Shown here: positions 43,534 through 50,513 of the stretch, piece after piece
How positions within the stretch are numbered: position 1 is the stretch's first letter
How the letters are laid out: each line of letters starts with the position of its first letter
Assembly (NCBI GenBank): GCA_963652365.1
Contig: CAVJTH010000009.1
Location: 1-64,000, forward strand
Source: Hallerella sp963652365
Lineage (GTDB): Bacteria > Fibrobacterota > Fibrobacteria > Fibrobacterales > Fibrobacteraceae
Reading direction: 5' to 3'
Length of the DNA: 64,000 bases
Made by a program: the position numbers and the translations under genes
Notes under the pieces: generated by a model
The model's database searches: none
Seen by the model: only the letters and a program-made list of their open reading frames with translations
What the model was told of the DNA's origin: nothing

Positions 43534-43562
43534 TTTAAACGCGAAAGCGTCGAATGGAACTC

Positions 43563-43594
43563 GGTCGTCCCCTTGCGGGGGCGACCTGTTTTTC
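43563..43594 (+). terminator. Rho-independent terminator after tsf
   Basis: GGTCGTCCCC (43563-43572) pairs with GGGGGCGACC (43577-43586), one wobble, around TTGC, followed by TGTTTTTC. It shows that the rpsB-tsf transcript ends before the methyltransferase gene. Confidence 0.92.
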
Positions 43595-43610
43595 AAAAAG
43601 GCGGGCGGCT

Positions 43611-44732
43611 GTGGACATTCATGTACAAAGGCATCTGGATTCCTCGGGACGGGTGAACCTCGGGAGCTTCTACACGCCGTATCGGTATGTGCTTCTTGTC
43701 CGGGACTGGCTTGAAAAGTACGGCCTGACGAGTGGGAAAACCATTCTCGACAGCTCCTGCGGCTACGGAGCCTTTTTTGAATTGCAGGAATATTTGCCGA
43801 AAAACAGGTATATCGGAAATGACATCGATTCCCTTGCCGTAAACAGGGGCTCCGAAGTTTTCCCGAAGGTGCAAACGTTCAACAAGAATGCGCTGTTTTC
43901 CGTTTCGCGCGAACGGTACGGGATAGGAAACGGGGACTGCCTGGTCGTCGTCGGAAATCCTCCCTATAACGATGTCACGTCGCAGATCAACCAGAAAATC
44001 AAGTCTGCCGACATGGAAATGGATGCGGATATCAGGACGCGGGATCTGGGACTTTCGTCCCTCCTTTCCTACGACAAGCTCGCTGCCGACTATGTCGCCG
44101 TGTTGCATCCGCTTTCGTATCTGGTCAAGCGCCAGAATTTTTCCGCGGCAAGGAACTTCTTTGCGAATTACCGGATGCTCGAACACGCCGTCTTCAGCAG
44201 CCAGGAATTTGCGAACACTTCCAAGACGACCGGTTTCCCCGTAGTTGTCGCTTTGTATCGGAGGGCGCCTGCGGCGGGGCTTTCCTATGACGATGTCTAT
44301 CGGATGACTTTCAGGACGGTCGAGGGCAAGGCCTTTTCGCTTGCGAACTTCGACTACGTGGCGGACTTCATCCGAAAATATCCCCACAGGGAACGCTTTG
44401 AACCGGAAATCCTGTTTTACACGCTCCGAGACATCAACGCCTTGAAGCGCAGCCGGACGTTCATCAAGGAACGCTGTTCTAACGCCGTGGATGTAAACCC
44501 CGAAAAATTGCCCTACTACTGCTATCTCGACTGCTTCAAGCGGTATGCGGACGTCCCCTATTACATGGGAAATTTCGACGTGCCTTTCGACAAGGCGACA
44601 TTCCCGGAAATCGAGAACGCCGTCCTTGCGGTGTCGAAGTTCCATCATCCCGAGGTATTCGGAAAAAGCCCGAAACCGAGCGCCTCCGAAGAACGCGCGG
44701 TGGTAAAATACATCGCTCGAATGTTAATTTAA
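43611..44732 (+). CDS. Orphan N6-adenine DNA methyltransferase
   Basis: A 373-residue SAM-dependent methyltransferase. Motif I is ILDSSCGYGAFFE and motif IV is VVVGNPPYNDV, the NPPY type that methylates adenine N6. Residues 1-30 have the YTPYRYVL-type lead-in of bacterial DNA methylases. I start it at GTG 43611, after AAAGGCGG, because the earlier ATG at 43554 lies upstream of and reads through the tsf terminator. No restriction endonuclease is adjacent. It sits between tsf and pyrH, genes that are usually neighbours, so it is an insertion into a core cluster. It could be an epigenetic regulator or a solitary defence relic. Confidence 0.78.
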   Translation: MDIHVQRHLDSSGRVNLGSFYTPYRYVLLVRDWLEKYGLTSGKTILDSSCGYGAFFELQEYLPKNRYIGNDIDSLAVNRGSEVFPKVQTFNKNALFSVSRERYGIGNGDCLVVVGNPPYNDVTSQINQKIKSADMEMDADIRTRDLGLSSLLSYDKLAADYVAVLHPLSYLVKRQNFSAARNFFANYRMLEHAVFSSQEFANTSKTTGFPVVVALYRRAPAAGLSYDDVYRMTFRTVEGKAFSLANFDYVADFIRKYPHRERFEPEILFYTLRDINALKRSRTFIKERCSNAVDVNPEKLPYYCYLDCFKRYADVPYYMGNFDVPFDKATFPEIENAVLAVSKFHHPEVFGKSPKPSASEERAVVKYIARMLI

Positions 44733-44766
44733 AGAAGAAATTTCACAACCCAACCCCTAATTCCCT

Positions 44767-45474
44767 ATGTCCAAATTCAAACGAATTCTTCTCAAGCTTT
44801 CCGGCGAGGCTCTCGCCGGGGAAAAAGGCCACGGCATCGACTCCGAAATTCTGACGTCGATGGCTTCCGAAATCGCAACCGTCGTGAAGTCGGGCGTACA
44901 GGTGGCGCTTGTCATTGGCGGCGGAAACCTGGTGCGCGGCATTTCCGCGTCCGCGGGCGGGATGAACCGCGCCCAGGGCGACGCGATGGGAATGCTCGGC
45001 ACGGTAATGAACGGACTGGCGATGCAGGATGCTCTTGAAAAGCAGGGTGTTCCCTGCGTCGTGATGTCCGCTGTCCGGATGGAACCCATTTGCGAATTCT
45101 TTGACCGCAGACGGGCCATTTCCCTGCTGTCGAGCGGAACCGTCGTGATTTTCTCCGCGGGAACGGGCAACCCCTACTTTACGACCGACAGTGCCGCCGC
45201 GCTCCGCGCTAGCGAAGCGGAATGCGACGTGATCATGAAGGCGACGAAGGTCGATGGCATCTACACGGACGATCCCGTCAAGAATCCCTCCGCGACGCGT
45301 TTTGACGATATTTCCTACAGCGAAGTCATCCGCCGCGGGCTAAAGGTGATGGATACGGCCGCGGTCGCCATCTGCCTCGAACAGAAAATGCCGATTCTCG
45401 TGTTCAAGATGACGCCGGGGAACTTGACGAAGGCGGCCGCGGAAGGTAGTTTAGGAACGCTCGTGCATTGCTAG
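44767..45474 (+). CDS. pyrH: UMP kinase
   Basis: PyrH, 235 residues, phosphorylates UMP to UDP and is an essential amino-acid-kinase-fold enzyme. Typical segments: RILLKLSGEALAG, ALVIGGGNLVRGISASAG, RAQGDAMGMLGTVMNG, and VDGIYTDDPVKNP. It lies 34 bases after the methyltransferase, so the downstream core transcript may start here or within that gene. Confidence 0.97.
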   Translation: MSKFKRILLKLSGEALAGEKGHGIDSEILTSMASEIATVVKSGVQVALVIGGGNLVRGISASAGGMNRAQGDAMGMLGTVMNGLAMQDALEKQGVPCVVMSAVRMEPICEFFDRRRAISLLSSGTVVIFSAGTGNPYFTTDSAAALRASEAECDVIMKATKVDGIYTDDPVKNPSATRFDDISYSEVIRRGLKVMDTAAVAICLEQKMPILVFKMTPGNLTKAAAEGSLGTLVHC

Positions 45475-45515
45475 CGTGGCAAGGCGCATCCGCAAAGTTT
45501 TTAAATTGAGGATCT

Positions 45516-46052
45516 ATGTCTGAAGAATACGAACTGAAAATGCAAAAGGCCGTCGAGGCGACTGAACGCGAATTTTCGAAGATTCGCACCAGCGTGGCGA
45601 CACCCGCTATCTTGAACAACATCCGCGTCGATTACTATGGAACGCCGACCCCGATTCCGCAGGTGGCGAAGGTCTCCGTCCCGGAACCTCGAATGCTCCT
45701 TGTGACCCCGTGGGAAAAGACGATGGTCGAACCGATTCACCGGGCGATCCTCATGGCGAACATCGGCGTCTCCCCGCTGATGGAAGGCAACGGCATCCGC
45801 GTGTCCATCCCGATTCTCACGTCGGAACGCCGCGAAGAACTCGCGAAGCTCGCTCGCAAGCACGCGGAAGAGGGCAAGGTCGCCATTCGCAACATCCGTC
45901 GCGACGCAAACGACGCCATCAAGAAGGACAAGGAACTCGCCGAAGACGAAGCGAAGAAGCGCCAGGAACAGATCCAGAAGGTGACCGACAGCTACATCGC
46001 GAAAATCGACGAAATCCTCAAGCTGAAAGAAGCGGACCTCCTTGAGGTGTAG
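45516..46052 (+). CDS. frr: Ribosome recycling factor
   Basis: RRF, 178 residues, which frees ribosomes after termination together with EF-G. The core YYGTPTPIPQVAKVSVPEPR and IRNIRRDANDAIKKDKELA are normal. The segment usually KIRTGRASP reads KIRTSVATP here, changing a strongly conserved Gly-Arg pair. The length is slightly short (usual 185). It is placed between pyrH and uppS, as in many bacteria. Confidence 0.94.
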   Translation: MSEEYELKMQKAVEATEREFSKIRTSVATPAILNNIRVDYYGTPTPIPQVAKVSVPEPRMLLVTPWEKTMVEPIHRAILMANIGVSPLMEGNGIRVSIPILTSERREELAKLARKHAEEGKVAIRNIRRDANDAIKKDKELAEDEAKKRQEQIQKVTDSYIAKIDEILKLKEADLLEV

Positions 46053-46057
46053 GCGAA

Positions 46058-46768
46058 ATGGCTAACGGACTGAAGCATATTGCCATCATCATGGATGGCA
46101 ACGGCCGCTGGGCGAGAAGCCGGGGTCTCGAACGCTTTCTGGGACACCGCAAGGGAACCCAGGCGACGATCGATGCGGTCAAGTTCGGCTGCGACCTGCG
46201 GCTGGAACATTTGACCCTCTATGTCTTTAGCTCCGAGAACTGGCAACGTCCTTCCAAGGAAGTCGATTACCTGATGAAGCTCCTCGTGGAAATGGTCCAC
46301 AAGGAACTTCCGGACCTGATGGAAAAGAACGTGAAGCTCGTGGTCATCGGAAACATCGACCGCTTGCCGGAAGCTCCGCGCAAGCAGTTGCAGCACGCGA
46401 TCGACGAAACGTCGAAGAATTCCGGGATGCAGCTGAACCTCGCCATCTCGTATGGGGGTCGTCAGGAAATCGTCGAAGCCTGCAAGGCGATTGCCGCCGA
46501 GGTCAAGGCGGGAACGCTTTCCCTCGAAGCGATCGACGAAAAGGTCTTTTCGCGAAATCTCTACCTGAAAGGCGCTCCCGATCCGGACCTCGTCATTCGC
46601 ACCGGCGGGGAATTCCGCCTTTCGAACTATCTGCTCTGGCAGGCCGCCTACAGCGAATTCTACGTGACACCGACCCTCTGGCCGGACTTCACGAACGAGG
46701 AATTCCAGAAGGCGGTCGATTTCTACAATACGCGTGAACGCCGCTTTGGAAAGGTTCTCGATGAGTAA
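46058..46768 (+). CDS. uppS: Isoprenyl transferase (undecaprenyl diphosphate synthase)
   Basis: UppS, 236 residues, makes the C55 lipid carrier for peptidoglycan and other wall sugars. The catalytic Asp is in IIMDGNGRWARSRGLERF; LTLYVFSSENWQRP and LVIRTGGEFRLSNYLLWQ complete the active site. It starts 6 bases after frr and its end overlaps the cdsA start by 8 bases. Confidence 0.97.
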   Translation: MANGLKHIAIIMDGNGRWARSRGLERFLGHRKGTQATIDAVKFGCDLRLEHLTLYVFSSENWQRPSKEVDYLMKLLVEMVHKELPDLMEKNVKLVVIGNIDRLPEAPRKQLQHAIDETSKNSGMQLNLAISYGGRQEIVEACKAIAAEVKAGTLSLEAIDEKVFSRNLYLKGAPDPDLVIRTGGEFRLSNYLLWQAAYSEFYVTPTLWPDFTNEEFQKAVDFYNTRERRFGKVLDE

Positions 46769-47606
46769 TTTGACAATTCGCATCCTGTTTGCGGTCATCG
46801 CCATTCCGGTGACCTTTTTGCTGCTTTGGCTAAACGACGTTTCCCGCTTGGCCCTGATGTGCTTCTTGAGTGGCGCGGGCGCCTGGGAATGGGCGCGGAT
46901 GGCTTCGAAGATGTACAAGGGGCCGTCGATGCAGGTCGTGGCTCCGCTTGCGGCGGTCGCTCTCACGCTCGCCTGGATTTTCCAGTCCGGGCGTTTCTTC
47001 GGGATTGCGGCGGTTCCGCATCTCGTCGGAATCGTCTTTGTCGGCGTCTTTGCGCTCTACATCGCCATCGCGTTTTCCAAGGTTTCCATCGACCATCTCT
47101 TCCCGTGGCTTTCGATGCAGCTCGGCGCGCCTCTCTATCTCGGACTGTGGGGCGGTCTCGACGTCTATCTGCTCGGGTCGGGGAGCGGTTCGCTCGAACA
47201 TTCGTACAAGTTCATCCTGGTGATGACCGCGATGTGGGTCTGCGATACGATGGCGTATTTCGGCGGGCGGCTCCTGGGCAAGCATCATATCGCTCCGGAG
47301 ATCAGCCCGAAGAAGACCTGGGAAGGCGCCATCTGCGGAACGCTCTTTGCCGTCGGCTGGGTCATGTTCTTTGCTCCTTCGGTCTTCGGATTGAACTACG
47401 CGATGTCGGCAGTCTTGGGACTTGTTCTCGCTATCGCGGGGCAGGTGGGAGACTTGCTCGAATCGACGCTCAAGCGCTGGTCCGGCACAAAGGATGCAAG
47501 TCAAATCTTTCCGGGGCATGGTGGCGCTCTCGACCGGGCGGATTCGTTCTTCCTCGCGGCACCGGCGGTCGTACTCCTGATGGTCTTTATCAACGGAACG
47601 GTCTAA
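46761..47606 (+). CDS. cdsA: Phosphatidate cytidylyltransferase
   Basis: CdsA, 281 residues, makes CDP-diacylglycerol in the inner membrane. There are about seven hydrophobic segments. The C-terminal signature is STLKRWSGTKDASQIFPGHG followed by ALDRADS, as expected. The ATG at 46761 gives MSNLTIRILFAVIAIPV, a better membrane start than the earlier frame. The gene is coupled to uppS by an 8-base overlap. Confidence 0.94.
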   Translation: MSNLTIRILFAVIAIPVTFLLLWLNDVSRLALMCFLSGAGAWEWARMASKMYKGPSMQVVAPLAAVALTLAWIFQSGRFFGIAAVPHLVGIVFVGVFALYIAIAFSKVSIDHLFPWLSMQLGAPLYLGLWGGLDVYLLGSGSGSLEHSYKFILVMTAMWVCDTMAYFGGRLLGKHHIAPEISPKKTWEGAICGTLFAVGWVMFFAPSVFGLNYAMSAVLGLVLAIAGQVGDLLESTLKRWSGTKDASQIFPGHGGALDRADSFFLAAPAVVLLMVFINGTV

Positions 47607-47607
47607 G

Positions 47608-48750
47608 ATGAAGCGTGTCTGTCTTCTTGGGGCAACAGGTTCGATCGGAACCTCGACAATCGGCGTCTTGAAACAGCATCCCGAACGGTTTCGGCTGTAT
47701 GCGGTCGCCGCGAACAAGAACTGGAAAGGCGTCGCGAAAATCGCCCGTGAAATGAACGTGGAACGCTTCTGCCTGTTTGACGAAACGGCAGCTCGGGAAC
47801 TTTCGAGGGAACTGGGAAAACCCGTCCTCTCCGGAATGGAAGGTCTCTGCGAACTGGCGAGCGACCCGAATGTGGATATCGTCCTGAATTCCCTGATGGG
47901 TTCCGTCGGATGCCTTCCGACCCTTTCCGCGATTCGGGCTTCCAAGCATGTCGCGCTGGCGAACAAGGAAACGCTCGTGATGGCGGGAGAAGTCATCACG
48001 AAGGCGCTCCGCGAAAATCGAGAGGCCTATCTCACGCCGGTCGATTCGGAGCACAACGCGATTTTCCAGTGCTTCGCCGACCGTCCGAACGCGGAAGTGG
48101 AAAACCTGCAGATCACGGCTTCGGGCGGACCGTTCCGCGAATGGCCGCTCGAAAGATTCAAGGACATTTCCGTCGAAGACGCCCTGAATCATCCGGTCTG
48201 GAGCATGGGACGGAAGATCACGATCGATTCCGCGAGCATGATGAACAAAGGGCTCGAAGTCATCGAAGCGCATTTTCTCTTTGACATTCCCTACGAGCAG
48301 ATCAAGGTGGTCGTTCATCCGCAGAGCCGCGTACATTCCCTGGTGCAGTTCCGCGATGGCAGCCTGATGGCGCAGCTCGGCGCTCCCGACATGAAGATTC
48401 CCATCCAGGTCGCGCTCACGTGGCCGGAGCGCATCGCGCTCGAAACGGAACGGCTGGATCTTTCGGAAATCGGCAAGCTGACGTTTTTCAAGCCCGATCT
48501 CGAAAAGTTCCGCTGTCTCGCGCTCGCCATCGAATGCGGCAAGCGGGGCGGACTTTACACCGCGATGATGAACGCGGCAAACGAAGTGCTCGTCGGCGCG
48601 TTCCTCGAACGGAAAATCGGGTTCATGGACATTCCGGCCGGCGTGGAAAAGGTCGTGGCGAAGACTCCGACGGTTTCCGGAACGCTCGACCTGGAGACGA
48701 TTCTCGCGGCGGACCGGGAAGCCCGAAGGCTCGCGCAGGAACTGGTCTAG
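47608..48750 (+). CDS. dxr: 1-deoxy-D-xylulose 5-phosphate reductoisomerase
   Basis: Dxr, 380 residues, second step of the MEP isoprenoid pathway, NADPH-dependent conversion of DXP to MEP. Motifs: LLGATGSIGTSTIGVLKQHP (NADPH), VALANKETLVMAGE, TPVDSEHNAIFQCF (metal and substrate) and TASGGPFREWP. It starts one base after the cdsA stop. Confidence 0.97.
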   Translation: MKRVCLLGATGSIGTSTIGVLKQHPERFRLYAVAANKNWKGVAKIAREMNVERFCLFDETAARELSRELGKPVLSGMEGLCELASDPNVDIVLNSLMGSVGCLPTLSAIRASKHVALANKETLVMAGEVITKALRENREAYLTPVDSEHNAIFQCFADRPNAEVENLQITASGGPFREWPLERFKDISVEDALNHPVWSMGRKITIDSASMMNKGLEVIEAHFLFDIPYEQIKVVVHPQSRVHSLVQFRDGSLMAQLGAPDMKIPIQVALTWPERIALETERLDLSEIGKLTFFKPDLEKFRCLALAIECGKRGGLYTAMMNAANEVLVGAFLERKIGFMDIPAGVEKVVAKTPTVSGTLDLETILAADREARRLAQELV

Positions 48751-48791
48751 GATAGGCATTTCCTCCGTCGCTTTTTTCTAAATTGCGACCC

Positions 48792-50162
48792 ATGGAGAGT
48801 TTTCTTTCGAATGTAGCGATCTTTGCGCTTGGGCTTCTCAGCCTGAGCTTTCTCGTCTTTATCCATGAACTGGGGCACTTTCTCGTCGCCAAGTGGAACA
48901 AGGTCAAGGTCAAGACCTTTTCCATCGGATTTGGCAAAAAGCTTTTGCGATTCAAGAAGGGCGAAACGGAATATTGCGTTTCGCTGATTCCCTTTGGCGG
49001 CTACGTCGCCATGGAAGGGGAAAATCCGGAAGATTCCGATTCGAACGATCCGAACGCGTTCGTGTCGAAAAGCGTCGGGGCGCGGGCGGCGATCGCCTTT
49101 GCCGGACCGTTTGTGAACATCGCGTTCGCCTTCTTGCTGTTGGTGGGGCTCTACATGAAAGGCGTGGAGGAACCGGAATCGTCCCGTCTGATCGTCGGGC
49201 TGGTCGCGCAGGAAAGCGCGGCGGAAAAGGCGGGGATCCTTCCGGGCGACACGATCTTTGAACTCGACGGCCGGCCGACGAACGGCTGGGACGATTTTCG
49301 CGAACGGGTCGGCGTGCGGCTTGGCGCAGAAGTTCCCCTGAAGCTTCTCCGCGGCGCGGATACGCTTTCCCTGGTCATCGTTCCGCAAGAGATGGTAATT
49401 CCCGGCAAGGACTCCCTCTCGGACGACATCCACATGGGCGTCGGCGAAGCGGGCGTCTATCCGCGGCATCGCGTCGTCATCAACGGCAAGCCTCTCGCCG
49501 GGAGCGCGGCGGAAAAGGCGGGCTTTCTTCCGGGCGACACGATTGTCGAAATCGACCGCCAGAGGGTTTTCAAGTATCGCGACGTCGTCGATCTGGTGAA
49601 CGGTTCCGAAGGTAGGCCTCTCGCGGTGACGATCCATCGCGGCGCGGACACTCTCGAAAAGGAACTTTCCGCGGTTTACAGCGAAGAACACGGTCGCTAC
49701 ATGATAGGCATCCAGATGACATACGTGATGTTCAAGGAAACGCATATCGTGAGCCGCAATTTTCCGGAAGCCGTCGTCAAGGCCTGTGGCACCAGCTGGA
49801 AAATGACGACGAGCGTTTTCCGCTACTTCCAGCGGATGTTCCAGGGACAGGTAAAGGTCGATGCGATGTCCGGTCCGGTGACGATTGTCGCCGTGATGGG
49901 AAACGTCTGGCTTTCCGGATTCGAGGACTTTCTGATGATCCTCGCGCTCATCAGCATCAACCTGGGAATCATGAACCTCTTGCCGCTCGCGATTACGGAT
50001 GGCGGAATTCTCCTCTTCCTTCTCATCGAAGCGGTCCGCGGCAAGGCGATTTCGCAAGAAAGACAGGCGCTGATCCAGAAAATCGCCATGGCGCTCTTTA
50101 TCGCCCTGTTCATTTTCATCACGTTCCTTGACTTCGGAAAGCTCGGGCTCTTCCTGAAGTAG
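48792..50162 (+). CDS. rseP: RIP metalloprotease RseP (site-2 protease)
   Basis: RseP, 456 residues, an intramembrane zinc protease acting on anti-sigma factors and signal peptide remnants. The zinc motif is FIHELGHF (residues 23-30), followed by the IPFGGYVAMEGE loop. Two PDZ domains are visible from the repeated AEKAG-LPGDTI segment, near residues 140-165 and 235-265. The C-terminal third zinc ligand is in NLLPLAITDGGILLFLL, where the usual LDG is TDG. The ATG at 48792 is right next to TTTTTTCTAAATTG, so an internal promoter could give a very short leader. Last gene of the core block. Confidence 0.94.
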   Translation: MESFLSNVAIFALGLLSLSFLVFIHELGHFLVAKWNKVKVKTFSIGFGKKLLRFKKGETEYCVSLIPFGGYVAMEGENPEDSDSNDPNAFVSKSVGARAAIAFAGPFVNIAFAFLLLVGLYMKGVEEPESSRLIVGLVAQESAAEKAGILPGDTIFELDGRPTNGWDDFRERVGVRLGAEVPLKLLRGADTLSLVIVPQEMVIPGKDSLSDDIHMGVGEAGVYPRHRVVINGKPLAGSAAEKAGFLPGDTIVEIDRQRVFKYRDVVDLVNGSEGRPLAVTIHRGADTLEKELSAVYSEEHGRYMIGIQMTYVMFKETHIVSRNFPEAVVKACGTSWKMTTSVFRYFQRMFQGQVKVDAMSGPVTIVAVMGNVWLSGFEDFLMILALISINLGIMNLLPLAITDGGILLFLLIEAVRGKAISQERQALIQKIAMALFIALFIFITFLDFGKLGLFLK

Positions 50163-50183
50163 AACGGGAATTTTTCGGGACGG

Positions 50184-50218
50184 TTTTGAATTTCGCTCCC
50201 GATTTTTTCCTATATTCC
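50184..50218 (+). promoter_or_regulatory. Candidate promoter of the structured RNA
   Basis: TTTTG at 50184-50188 and TTTTTTCCTATATTCC ending at 50218 are spaced like a -33/-7 pair of the TTTG and TAnnTTTG type. The predicted start is near 50222-50226, just before the structured stretch. No other promoter-like sequence precedes it in the gap. Confidence 0.4.
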
Positions 50219-50221
50219 AAA

Positions 50222-50440
50222 ATACATAGCCCATTCGGTCGTATGGCTGAATGTGCGTCTGTTTTTAACTTGAGTATTTGCTCTAGTCTCTACTTCGAAA
50301 TCGGCAAAATTTCAACTTACGAGAATAGGGTAAACTGCTCACGTCCCGTTCGGGGCGTGGGTCGTTTGCGTTTATTGGTAAGTTAGGCTTTGCCGAGCCT
50401 CGAAGTACAGTAAACGGTGCGGCGACTCCACGCCTTTTTT
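50222..50440 (+). ncRNA. Structured RNA with alternative folds, ending in a terminator
   Basis: The 351-base gap between rseP and the helicase gene folds well by eye. A rod is formed by five nested helices: TACTTCGA 50291-50298 with 50400-50407; CGGCAAA 50302-50308 with 50389-50395; AACTTAC 50314-50320 with 50378-50384; GTAAAC 50330-50335 with 50364-50369; CTCACGTCCC 50338-50347 with 50352-50361. A competing helix pairs GGCGTGGGTCG 50354-50364 with CGACTCCACGCC 50423-50434, directly followed by TTTTTT. A small hairpin AGCC-AT/AT-GGCT lies near 50228-50247. The two folds exclude each other, as in an attenuator or riboswitch. It could also be a stable small RNA with its own terminator. I matched it to no known family. 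Confidence 0.6.
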
Positions 50441-50513
50441 GTCTTTGCAAAAAAAAACGATCTTGTCGCTTGCCTCGTGATTCTGGAGGGAATGCTCGCG
50501 GCGAGGTCTGTCA

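Noticed and set aside
43554..43610. ATG 43554 as the start of the orphan methyltransferase
   Set aside because: The tsf terminator (43563-43594) lies after it, so the N-terminal codons would be the terminator itself; GTG 43611 fits better.
50222..50440. 6S RNA, tmRNA, RNase P or SRP RNA
   Set aside because: Rod-like shape recalls 6S RNA, but no closing stem joins the 5' and 3' ends, and the conserved cores of tmRNA, RNase P and SRP are absent.
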